The notes under the pieces were generated by a model. It saw only the letters and a list, made by a program, of their open reading frames with translations. It ran no database searches and had not been told where the DNA came from. Position numbers and translations under genes: made by a program. Source: an uncultured Thermoanaerobaculum sp. (GTDB lineage Bacteria > Acidobacteriota > Thermoanaerobaculia > Thermoanaerobaculales > Thermoanaerobaculaceae). From it: a stretch of DNA of 64,000 nucleotides. Of the stretch, positions 9,340 to 16,607 are shown piece by piece. The stretch is taken from assembly GCA_937934115.1 (NCBI GenBank), contig CALHAH010000005.1, positions 1 to 64,000 of the forward strand, in the 5' to 3' direction. The number at the start of each line of letters is the position of its first letter. Position 1 is the first letter of the stretch.

Positions 9340-9639
9340 TTACTCGGGAGATGAAAAACTAACGTTTGGCGCGTCCTTGGCTAACCCCGCAATGGCTCCC
9401 CGCGCCACTTGAATTTTCACGTTATCCGCGACCTTCAAAGTCACCACGTCGCCTTCCACGTTGACGATGGTGCCGTAAATGCCCCCGCTGGTGATGACGC
9501 GGTCACCTTTGGTGAGGGCCGCCAGCATCTCTTGGTGTTTTTTTTGGCGCCGCCGCATGGGAACGATCATCACCAAGTAAAAAATCAAAAACACCAAAAG
9601 AAGGGGAAAGAGCTGAAGAAATGGGTTTTGCGGGTTCAT
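9340..9639 (-). CDS. yajC: Preprotein translocase accessory subunit YajC
   Basis: This 99-residue protein has one N-terminal transmembrane helix (LLLVFLIFYLVMIVPMRRR) and a small cytoplasmic domain containing the typical ITSGGIYGTIVNVEGDVVTLKVADNV pattern. YajC associates with SecDF and SecYEG. Its ATG overlaps the tgt TGA by 4 nt, so translation is probably coupled. Position between tgt and secD is the classical arrangement. Confidence 0.96.
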   Translation of the reverse strand: MNPQNPFLQLFPLLLVFLIFYLVMIVPMRRRQKKHQEMLAALTKGDRVITSGGIYGTIVNVEGDVVTLKVADNVKIQVARGAIAGLAKDAPNVSFSSPE

Positions 9640-10763
9640 GACGCCTCCACTGCCGCTGCCTGTTCGGCCAGCACCACCTGCCGCAGCTCGGCGAAGCGGC
9701 TAGCTATGATAGCCGAGCGCACCTTTCGCATCAAGGTCAAATAAAAGTGTAGGTTGTGCACTGTGGCCAAGACGACGTACGCTGCCTCGCGAGCCAAAAA
9801 GAGGTGGCGCAGGTAGGCAAGCGAACAGGCTTGACAGGTGGGACAGGTACATTGGGGATCCGGAGGCTCAGGGCAGGTGCGGTAGCGGGCGTGCTTGACC
9901 ACCACCGGCCCGCGACTGGTATGGAGCAAGCCGTTGCGGGCGTTGCGGGTAGGAATGACACAGTCAAAAAGGTCCACGCCGGCAGCCACCGCTTCCACGA
10001 TGTCCCGTACCGTTCCCACCCCCATGAGGTAGCGCGGCCGCTCCGCCGGAAGCTCTGGAGCCAGCACACCCACCGCCTGCCACATGGCTTCCGCTGGCTC
10101 ACCCACGGAAAAGCCGCCCAAGGCGTAGCCATCGAAGTTCAGGGGTAGGAGCGCCTCCAGGGCCTTGCGTCGCAAGTGGAGGTCCAAACCGCCTTGCACA
10201 ATGCCAAAAAGCAGCGGTAGCTCCCCAGCAGGAAGCTTCTGGCGACATCGCCGCGCCCACTGGCTCGTGAGCTCCACCGCCTGCTCCAGGGTCTTGCGGG
10301 AGGCTGGCAGTGCCGGGCATACGTCTAAGGCCATAGCCACGTCCACTCCCAACCGCCTTTGGGCTTCCATGCAAGACTCGGGGGTGAGCACGAACTCCCT
10401 GCCATCGATGTGCGAGCGAAAAACCACGCCTTCCGGCGAAACGCGGCGCAGCTGCGATAGGGAAAACACTTGGAAGCCACCGGAGTCGGTGAGGATAGGG
10501 CCGGACCAGCCCATGAACCGGTGCAGCCCGCCCAGCTCCGCCACCACCTCAACCCCCGGTCGCAACAACAAATGGTACGTGTTTGCGAGGACCATCTCCG
10601 GAGAAAGCCGCGCCAGCTCCCAAGGTGTCAGGCCCTTGACGCTTCCAGCGGTGCCCACCGGCATAAACGCTGGCGTTTTCACCACACCGTGGGGAGTCAC
10701 TAGCTCCCCCGCTCGTGCAAGGCCCTCCCGCGCCACTACCTGAAAAGCCCCGTACCCACTCAT
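9636..10763 (-). CDS. tgt: tRNA-guanine(34) transglycosylase
   Basis: This 375-residue TIM-barrel enzyme exchanges G34 of tRNAs with GUN anticodons for preQ1 in queuosine synthesis. The catalytic aspartates are in ILTDSGGFQVFSL and DLFDCVIPTRNARNG. The zinc site CxCxxC...H is seen in QCTCPTCQAC followed by HNLHFY. Substrate-binding GGFSVGEP is present. Length is typical. It sits between lolA (5 nt) and yajC (4-nt overlap). Confidence 0.97.
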   Translation of the reverse strand: MSGYGAFQVVAREGLARAGELVTPHGVVKTPAFMPVGTAGSVKGLTPWELARLSPEMVLANTYHLLLRPGVEVVAELGGLHRFMGWSGPILTDSGGFQVFSLSQLRRVSPEGVVFRSHIDGREFVLTPESCMEAQRRLGVDVAMALDVCPALPASRKTLEQAVELTSQWARRCRQKLPAGELPLLFGIVQGGLDLHLRRKALEALLPLNFDGYALGGFSVGEPAEAMWQAVGVLAPELPAERPRYLMGVGTVRDIVEAVAAGVDLFDCVIPTRNARNGLLHTSRGPVVVKHARYRTCPEPPDPQCTCPTCQACSLAYLRHLFLAREAAYVVLATVHNLHFYLTLMRKVRSAIIASRFAELRQVVLAEQAAAVEAS

Positions 10764-10768
10764 GGCTT

Positions 10769-11458
10769 TTATTCAGATCCTCTGAGCTTCAACTCCACCA
10801 CCCGCACGCCCGGGGGTAAATCCAAGGAAAACAGGGTCGCGGGGAGCGGCTGGTTGATCTTTACCTGGGAAAACTCGTAGGAGGTTGTATCGCCATCCGT
10901 TTCCGTGTACGACACCGTCACCGGCAAGAAGCTCTTGCGTTCAATCACCAGCTCCACATGATGCAGCCGCTTTTTCAACTGGTGGGTGACGGGCGTCAGC
11001 ACCAGTGCGTAGTTCCCCGCGCCGCCGGGATCACGCAAAGCAAAGGAAAAATGGCGAGAGAGGTTGGCGATCGGCTCGCTGGCGGAAAGAAACGCAAAAA
11101 GTTTACGTTGATTGCGGCCCAACTCCACCTTTTCCGCCAACCGCTCGCTGGGGCGGTACGTCACCATCTCTCGGGCGGTGACCAAAACCACGGTTTCCCT
11201 CGGGTTGCGGTACTCCCAGCGCACCTTGTCCGGGGCCTGGTAATAAAAGACCCCTTGCAGCACCGACGGCTCCTTCAAAAGCCTACTGACCTTGGTTTGC
11301 TTAAAATCGGCCTGGATGGTTTGAACCGCCAACTGCGCCTTAGAAATCTCCTTCAGCACCGCATCCAGCTTGGCTTTCCCGGAAAGCCCCTCCACTGGTG
11401 TGCCCGCCCCAAGGGAGGCAAACGACCACACCGCTAAAAAAAAGCAAGCTCGCCCCAT
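10769..11458 (-). CDS. lolA: LolA-family outer-membrane lipoprotein carrier
   Basis: This 229-residue protein has a cleavable signal peptide (MGRACFFLAVWSFASLGAG) and the half-open beta-barrel pattern of LolA, including QTIQADFKQTKVSRLL, GVFYYQAPDKVRWEYRNP and a C-terminal QPLPATLFSLDLPPGVRVVE. LolA carries lipoproteins across the periplasm to the outer membrane. The family is divergent and LolA-like proteins with other roles exist, so the exact substrate set is inferred. It is the first gene of the lolA-tgt-yajC-secDF transcription unit, with a promoter at 11468-11496. Confidence 0.85.
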   Translation of the reverse strand: MGRACFFLAVWSFASLGAGTPVEGLSGKAKLDAVLKEISKAQLAVQTIQADFKQTKVSRLLKEPSVLQGVFYYQAPDKVRWEYRNPRETVVLVTAREMVTYRPSERLAEKVELGRNQRKLFAFLSASEPIANLSRHFSFALRDPGGAGNYALVLTPVTHQLKKRLHHVELVIERKSFLPVTVSYTETDGDTTSYEFSQVKINQPLPATLFSLDLPPGVRVVELKLRGSE

Positions 11459-11467
11459 GACGCGGCA

Positions 11468-11496
11468 ACACTAGCAAAGCTCAGGTACGGGGTCAA
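11468..11496 (-). promoter_or_regulatory. Promoter of lolA-tgt-yajC-secDF
   Basis: On the minus strand TTGACC (11496-11491), a 17-nt spacer and TAGTGT (11473-11468) form a good sigma-70 promoter. Only 9 nt separate the -10 from the lolA ATG, so the leader would be 2-3 nt and no Shine-Dalgarno sequence fits. This is close to the leaderless pattern seen at other genes in the window. Confidence 0.6.
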
Positions 11497-11565
11497 ACGT
11501 AAAAAACCTTGCCCAAAGCCACGAACATGCCCGTAACGCAAAAGGCTCGTGTACTCACCAAAGGC

Positions 11566-12489
11566 TCAGCGTGGGGTGATTTCGTAGGCCAGCTGGTCGC
11601 GAGAAAGCGTCACTTTTGAATATGGGGGCACCGAGGTGGTGAGCCACACGTTGCCACCAATGACCGAGCCTCGCCCCACCACCGTATCGCCGCCCAAGAT
11701 GGTGGCGCCAGCGTACACCACCACGTCGTCCTCCAAGGTGGGGTGCCGTTTGGTGCCGCGCATGAGCTTGCCCCGCTCGTCCCGAGGGAAGGAAAGGGCA
11801 CCCAAGGTGACGCCCTGGTAAAGCTTTACCCGATCCCCAATCACCGCCGTTTCGCCAATCACTACACCGGTACCGTGGTCAATGAAAAACTCGCGGCCAA
11901 TCCTGGCTCCGGGGTGAATATCAATTCCGGTTTCATTGTGGGCAAACTCGGTCATGATGCGGGGAATAAGCGGTACTCCCAACTCGTGCAAAAGGTGCGC
12001 CAGCCGGTAGGTGAAAACTGCCTTCACCCCAGGGTACGCCAAAACCACCTCCTCCAAGCAGGTGGCCGCCGGATCCCCCTCATAGGCTGCCACCACATCG
12101 CCAGCTATGAGCTCCATGACTTCCGGCAAGCGCTCGAAAAACCGCACCACCACCTCGGCGGGGTCCTGCACTGCCGGCGCCACCACTTCCCCCCCCGGCC
12201 GGCGACACGCGGCAGTCACAGCCTTGCGGATCTCGGCTTCCAGCTTTTTGGAAAGCGCGTAAAGCTGATCCGAAAGGTGCGCGTGCAGGTACTCGCGGTA
12301 CAGGGCTTGGTCGCCAAAGTAGCCGGGGTAAATCACCTCCTGCAACCCGCGGACAATGGCAATGACCTCCCGTTTTTGCGGCAAGGGTTGCTCTCCCCCG
12401 TGGAAGAGCGGCTCGCCTCTTGCCTCCACGTTGCGGGTAATGGTTTCAATGGCTTCCATGAGCCGTTTTTTCTGCAAAGCGTTGGCCAC
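11566..12489 (-). CDS. cysE: Serine O-acetyltransferase
   Basis: This 307-residue protein has a helical N-terminal domain (about 1-150) and a C-terminal left-handed beta-helix of hexapeptide repeats (DIHPGARIGREFFIDHGTGV, then VIGETAVIGDRVKLYQGVTLGA). It forms O-acetylserine from serine and acetyl-CoA, the first step of cysteine synthesis. The catalytic His-Asp pair of the family fits HPGARIG/DHGTGVVIGE. The longer N-terminal domain resembles EpsC/plant-type enzymes more than E. coli CysE. I chose GTG 12489 because GGAGG lies 6 nt upstream. A longer TTG start at 12528 would fall inside the palindrome. It is divergent from the kinase gene at 12547. Confidence 0.92.
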   Translation of the reverse strand: MANALQKKRLMEAIETITRNVEARGEPLFHGGEQPLPQKREVIAIVRGLQEVIYPGYFGDQALYREYLHAHLSDQLYALSKKLEAEIRKAVTAACRRPGGEVVAPAVQDPAEVVVRFFERLPEVMELIAGDVVAAYEGDPAATCLEEVVLAYPGVKAVFTYRLAHLLHELGVPLIPRIMTEFAHNETGIDIHPGARIGREFFIDHGTGVVIGETAVIGDRVKLYQGVTLGALSFPRDERGKLMRGTKRHPTLEDDVVVYAGATILGGDTVVGRGSVIGGNVWLTTSVPPYSKVTLSRDQLAYEITPR

Positions 12490-12505
12490 CTTAACCCTCC
12501 GGAAG

Positions 12506-12530
12506 CATTGTACGCGGCCGGCGTACAATG
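12506..12530. promoter_or_regulatory. 25-bp palindrome with twin -10 boxes between cysE and the kinase gene
   Basis: Two perfect 10-bp arms (CATTGTACGC at 12506-12515 and GCGTACAATG at 12521-12530) flank a 5-nt GGCCG centre. Each arm contains TACAAT reading outward, one per strand, and each lies 17 nt before a start codon, with Shine-Dalgarno sequences symmetrically placed at 12500-12496 and 12535-12540. It could be a shared operator, a pair of overlapping divergent promoters, or both. No -35 boxes are evident, so promoter function is uncertain. Confidence 0.6.
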
Positions 12531-12546
12531 CGAAGGGAGGCAGCAG

Positions 12547-14211
12547 ATGGCAGGGAAGACCGTAGTGGTGAGTTTTGCTGGCCAGAGGCGTCAGGTGCTC
12601 GCCGGCACCACCGTTTGGGAATTCTTCCAGAACTTCTGGGGGGATGTTCCGCTGGACGTGCTGGCGGCTTTGGTGAACCGCCGCATGGTGATGCTGGACT
12701 TCCCGCTGCGCGGCCTGCAGGTGGAGCTGGAGGCGGTGCGTGCCGGTAGCCGCCTGGGGGAAACCGTACTGCGTCGGTCAGCGGTGCTTCTCCTGTTAGC
12801 GGCCGCGGCCGAGCTTTACCCGGAAAGCCGCCTGATCGTAGGGCAATCGCTGGGGGGCGGGTACTTCTTTAGCTGGCACTCCTCCCTACCCCTCACCGAA
12901 GACGTGGTGGTTTCCTTAGCCCGGGAAATGGAGCGCATGTGCACCGAGGACCTGCCCCTTACCCGCTCGGTGATCACGCTAGAAGAAGCGGAAGCTGCCT
13001 TCCGCGCGCGGGGAGAGCTCTCCAAGCTCCAGCTTCTGGCCACTCACCGATCCTCCACGGTTCCGGTGGTGAGTTGTGGCAACTTTCTGGACATTGCCCA
13101 CGGGCCGGTGGCGCCATCCGCAGGCCGGGTGCGCGGCTGGGCCCTTGCCCTGTACGAAGACGGCATCCTCCTGCGCTTCGCCCGCAACGGCAGCCAGGAG
13201 CTTCCGCCCCTTTGGCCGCAACCCAAGCTCTTCGCCACGTACCGAGAAACCCGCCACTGGAACGAAGCCGTGGGCATTGCCCACGTGGGTTCCTTAAACC
13301 GCGCCTGCCTTTCCGGAGAAATCTCCGAGATCATCCGCATTGCCGAGGGTTTTCACGAAAAGAAAATTGCACAAATTGCCGATGCTATCGCTGCCCGTCC
13401 CCAGGCGCGGGTGGTGCTGGTCGCCGGCCCATCGGCTTCGGGCAAGACAACGTTTATCAAGCGGTTAGGGATTCAACTGCGGGTTTGCGGCGTTTACCCC
13501 GTGGGGGTGTCTTTGGACAACTACTTTGTGGATCGAGAAAAGACCCCCTTGGACGAGGAAGGCAAACCCGATTACGAGTCCATCGAAGCGTTGGACCTGG
13601 ATCTGTTCAACGAGCACCTCAAGGCGCTCTTGGAAGGCAAAACCGTTGCTGTGCCCAAGTACGATTTCGTACGGGGGAAAAGAGCTGAACCCGAGCGGTG
13701 GAGCACTTTAAAACTTGCGCCTGGCCAGGTGTTGCTCATTGAGGGCATTCACGCCTTAAATCCCCGACTTACCGAAGCCGTACCCGAAGAGGGCAAGTTC
13801 CGCATCTTCATTTCCGCCCTTACCCAGCTCACCTTGGATGATCACAACCGCATCTTCACCTCCGACGCCCGCCTTTTGCGGCGCATCGTGCGGGATCGGC
13901 TGTTTCGGGGGCATGCCGCTGTGCGCACCTTGGAAATGTGGCCTGCGGTCCGGCGCGGTGAGCGGCGCTGGATTTTCCCTTTCCAGGAGCAAGCGGAAGT
14001 CATGTTCAACTCCGCTTTGGTTTACGAGCCGGCCGTTTTGAAGACCTTCGCCGAGCGTTTCCTCTTGGAAGTTCCGCGGGAGCACCCGGCGTACACCGAG
14101 GCCTATAGGCTTTTAAAGTTCTTGGCGTGGTTTGTGCCGGTGTTTCAAGAAGACGTGCCCTCCACCTCGATTCTCCGCGAGTTCATCGGGGGTTCCGCGT
14201 TCGAATACTAG
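12547..14211 (+). CDS. TGS-domain/uridine-kinase-family nucleoside kinase fusion
   Basis: This protein of about 554 residues has three parts. An N-terminal TGS-like domain (residues about 1-65) and a ThrRS second-additional-domain-like region (about 70-270, with LYPESRLIVGQSLGGGYFF) are followed by a P-loop uridine kinase/phosphoribulokinase domain. The Walker A motif is GPSASGKTTF at about 297-306. DNYFVDREKTP and a DHNRIF lid segment follow. The family phosphorylates uridine or related nucleosides, and the fusion is known from Thermotoga- and Clostridium-type genomes, where the substrate is not always uridine. The start ATG 12547 has GGGAGG 6 nt upstream. An open frame extending upstream to 11743 lies over cysE and is not real. 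Exact substrate is unknown. Confidence 0.85.
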   Translation: MAGKTVVVSFAGQRRQVLAGTTVWEFFQNFWGDVPLDVLAALVNRRMVMLDFPLRGLQVELEAVRAGSRLGETVLRRSAVLLLLAAAAELYPESRLIVGQSLGGGYFFSWHSSLPLTEDVVVSLAREMERMCTEDLPLTRSVITLEEAEAAFRARGELSKLQLLATHRSSTVPVVSCGNFLDIAHGPVAPSAGRVRGWALALYEDGILLRFARNGSQELPPLWPQPKLFATYRETRHWNEAVGIAHVGSLNRACLSGEISEIIRIAEGFHEKKIAQIADAIAARPQARVVLVAGPSASGKTTFIKRLGIQLRVCGVYPVGVSLDNYFVDREKTPLDEEGKPDYESIEALDLDLFNEHLKALLEGKTVAVPKYDFVRGKRAEPERWSTLKLAPGQVLLIEGIHALNPRLTEAVPEEGKFRIFISALTQLTLDDHNRIFTSDARLLRRIVRDRLFRGHAAVRTLEMWPAVRRGERRWIFPFQEQAEVMFNSALVYEPAVLKTFAERFLLEVPREHPAYTEAYRLLKFLAWFVPVFQEDVPSTSILREFIGGSAFEY

Positions 14212-14252
14212 CGAGGTGGCCAACCAATAGGTAGCATACAGGGGGAGGTTTC

Positions 14253-14597
14253 ATGGTTCGTCAGCCCAAAGCCAAAGCGGTCTATCGCCTGCTGTTCGTA
14301 CAACAAGGGCAAATGTACGAGGTGTACGCTTCGCAAGTGGCGGCATCCAACATTTTTGGCTTTTTAGAGGTGGCCGATTTGCACTTTTCCCGCAGCGAGA
14401 TCATTGCCGACCCCAGCGAAGAAAAGCTGCGGCAAGAGTTTGCCGGCGTTTCCCGCATTTTTGTGCCGTACCATGCGGTACTGCGCATTGACCAGGTGGA
14501 AAAAGCGGGTACGAGCCGCATAGCGGCAGCAGAAGGCGGAGGCGTCACGCCTTTCCCCATTCCCATGGTAAAGCCTGGAACTCCCGAAGGCCGCTAG
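14253..14597 (+). CDS. DUF1820 family protein
   Basis: This 114-residue soluble protein matches the DUF1820 pattern: YRLLFVQQGQMYEVYASQV, FGFLEVADLHF, then a DPSEEKLRQEFAGV segment and IDQVEKAGTSRI at the end of the domain. The function of the family is unknown. It is best known from gammaproteobacteria. A GGGGGAGG ribosome-binding site precedes ATG 14253. It lies 41 nt after the kinase gene and may be cotranscribed with it. It converges on the MFS gene; the 25-nt gap holds a small GCGGC/GCCGC hairpin without a clear U-run. Confidence 0.8.
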   Translation: MVRQPKAKAVYRLLFVQQGQMYEVYASQVAASNIFGFLEVADLHFSRSEIIADPSEEKLRQEFAGVSRIFVPYHAVLRIDQVEKAGTSRIAAAEGGGVTPFPIPMVKPGTPEGR

Positions 14598-14622
14598 CAG
14601 GCAAAAGCGGCCCTGTGCCGCG

Positions 14623-15783
14623 CTAAAGCACCTTGGGGATTGCTGCTGAGGAGTCCACAGGCAAAAACAGCGCTGCCACCAGACCCGACACCGCCAACAG
14701 CGCGCACACCAGTGGCACCGCAGCCACTCCCCAATGACCCAACACCAGCTGCCCAGTGATGGGCCCCACGATGCGTGCCAGAGAACCCACGCCCTGGAAA
14801 GCCCCTAATGCCTCCCCTTGGGCCGCGGCCGAGCTTCGCCGGGAGACCCAAGCGGAAAGCGCGGGGGTTGCCAGGCCCTGGCCCAAGGCCAAAAGCGGGA
14901 GCACCGCAAGCATCACAGCAAGTGACGACACCTCCACCAAAAAACCCAGCCCCACAGCGCTCACCCCTAAGCCGCCCACCACCAAAACCTTGGGAGGCAC
15001 CCGCCCGGGAATCTTTCTCACCACGAAGCCTTGCACCAGCACCGCCAAAAGCCCCACGTAGGCAAAAAGCCAAGCCACACGGGCGGCAGGAAGGTGCCAC
15101 CGGGCGTGGAGGAACTGGGCAAACGTCACCTCGAAGGCCGCCCATGCAGTGATGGTCAAAAAGCCAACCACCAAAAGACCGCCCAAGCCTCGCGCTCCAG
15201 CCAAGGGTAAGCGCCGAACGACCGCCCTTTGCCTTGGATTTCTGGTTTCCGGTAACGCGCGCCAGGCGGCCAACCAAGCCAACGCTGAAAAAGTCGCCGC
15301 TGCAAAACCCGGTAGGCGAGGAGAAAAGCTCACCAGGACCCCAGCTAAAGCGGGCCCAGCAATAAATCCGAGACCGAAAGCAGCCCCAATAAGCCCCATC
15401 CCCTTGGCACGTTCCTCTGGAGTCGTAACGTCGGCAATCACCGCTTGCGCCGTAGCAATGTTCCCTCCCGCTACCCCTGCCACCACCCGCGAGGCGAAAA
15501 GCACAGCCAAGGAATCGGCCAAGCCAAAAAGCAGATACCCCAAAGCCGAGCCCGCCAGGGAAAGCAGCAGCACCGGCCGCCGCCCCCAGCGGTCAGATAG
15601 GGCTCCCAGAATCGGGGAAAAAACAAATTGCATAGCCGAGTAACTGGCCAAAAGCAAACCAAAAACCCCAGGAGGGGGGGCGTACTTTTGCGCGTAAAGG
15701 GGCAAGAGCGGGATGACCATGCCAAAACCCACCAAATCCATAAACACCACAGCAAACAGAATGACCAGAACCCGCCGAGACAT
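14623..15783 (-). CDS. MFS transporter, TetA/drug-antiporter-like
   Basis: This 386-residue protein has 12 predicted transmembrane helices. Its N-terminal MDLVGFGMVIPLLPLYAQ segment and the loop 2-3 motif GALSDRWGRRPVLL are diagnostic of the major facilitator superfamily and close to the TCR/Tet subgroup. Motif C-like glycines are seen in GAAFGLGFIAGPALAGVL. It probably exports a small molecule with proton exchange. The substrate cannot be told from sequence and resistance is not implied. GGGAGAGG precedes the ATG. The stop of the next minus gene upstream is not nearby, so it is likely its own unit or read from sod. Confidence 0.85.
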   Translation of the reverse strand: MSRRVLVILFAVVFMDLVGFGMVIPLLPLYAQKYAPPPGVFGLLLASYSAMQFVFSPILGALSDRWGRRPVLLLSLAGSALGYLLFGLADSLAVLFASRVVAGVAGGNIATAQAVIADVTTPEERAKGMGLIGAAFGLGFIAGPALAGVLVSFSPRLPGFAAATFSALAWLAAWRALPETRNPRQRAVVRRLPLAGARGLGGLLVVGFLTITAWAAFEVTFAQFLHARWHLPAARVAWLFAYVGLLAVLVQGFVVRKIPGRVPPKVLVVGGLGVSAVGLGFLVEVSSLAVMLAVLPLLALGQGLATPALSAWVSRRSSAAAQGEALGAFQGVGSLARIVGPITGQLVLGHWGVAAVPLVCALLAVSGLVAALFLPVDSSAAIPKVL

Positions 15784-15824
15784 ACCTCTCCCACGGTTAC
15801 TTTACATGGGTTTTAAGCGCCGTA

Positions 15825-16547
15825 TTAACGGCCACGCACCAGCTGTTGGTAACGCGTGGCAATGAACGGCCAGTTAACCACGTGCCAAAAGGCAGCTACG
15901 TACTCCGCCCGCCGCCACTGGTACCGGAGGTAGTACGCATGTTCCCAAAGATCAAGGCCAAAAAGCGGCCTTTTTCCGGCCGCGAGCGGTGTGTCCTGAT
16001 TGGCGGTGTTTTCAATTTTGAGCTTGCCACTCTCCACCACCAACCACGTCCAGCCGGACCCAAATACCCCCATGGCTTGTTTAGTGAAGGCCTCTTTGAA
16101 GCTCTCAAAGCTGCCAAAGTCACGAGCAATGGCCCGTGCCAGCGCACCCTCCGGGGCAACGGGTGGTTTGGGGGCCAGACACTGCCAAAACAACGAGTGG
16201 TTGTAGTGCCCTCCCCCGTGGTTTTGCACTGCCTTCCGCACCGGCTCGGGAACTTTGCCCAGCGAGCTTAAAAGCTCCTCCAAGCTGTGCTCCGCTAAAC
16301 GGGGAAACTGCTCTAAAGCTTGAGAAAGACCGGCAATATACGCCGCGTGGTGCTTGTCGTGATGCAAACGCATGGTTTCGGCGTCAATGTAAGGTTCCAG
16401 GGCGTCGTACGCGTAGGGGAGGGGCGGCAGCTCCAAGGAAAGCCGTTTGGCGGGTGCGGGAAGCTGTGCGAAAAGAGGCGGTGCCACGGCTGCCGCTGCC
16501 AGCCACTGGAGAAACTGCCTTCGGTTTTGCCCGCGACTTTCTGACAC
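15825..16547 (-). CDS. sod: Exported Fe/Mn superoxide dismutase with Tat signal
   Basis: This protein of about 240 residues dismutates superoxide. An N-terminal twin-arginine signal (NRRQFLQ followed by WLAAAAVAPPLFAQ) precedes a complete Fe/Mn-SOD. The metal ligands are His in MRLHHDKHH, His in GGHYNHSLFW, and Asp and His in GLDLWEHAYYL. Export by Tat would place a folded, metal-loaded enzyme in the periplasm. I prefer GTG 16547 (5 nt after GGAGG) over GTG 16553, which overlaps the ribosome-binding site. Metal preference (Fe, Mn or both) cannot be fixed by eye. Confidence 0.92.
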   Translation of the reverse strand: MSESRGQNRRQFLQWLAAAAVAPPLFAQLPAPAKRLSLELPPLPYAYDALEPYIDAETMRLHHDKHHAAYIAGLSQALEQFPRLAEHSLEELLSSLGKVPEPVRKAVQNHGGGHYNHSLFWQCLAPKPPVAPEGALARAIARDFGSFESFKEAFTKQAMGVFGSGWTWLVVESGKLKIENTANQDTPLAAGKRPLFGLDLWEHAYYLRYQWRRAEYVAAFWHVVNWPFIATRYQQLVRGR

Positions 16548-16607
16548 ACACACCTCCCCTGGGCTACCCCCAAAAACCCTAAACCCAAAACCCGGAAGCC
16601 CTATTCC

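Noticed and set aside
11743-12546. An in-frame 268-codon N-terminal extension of the nucleoside kinase
   Set aside because: It lies wholly antisense over cysE, lacks domain sense, and a GGGAGG-spaced ATG at 12547 starts the TGS domain.
14623-15783. MFS transporter as a tetracycline-resistance determinant
   Set aside because: General TCR-like MFS features do not fix the substrate and nothing nearby suggests a resistance island.
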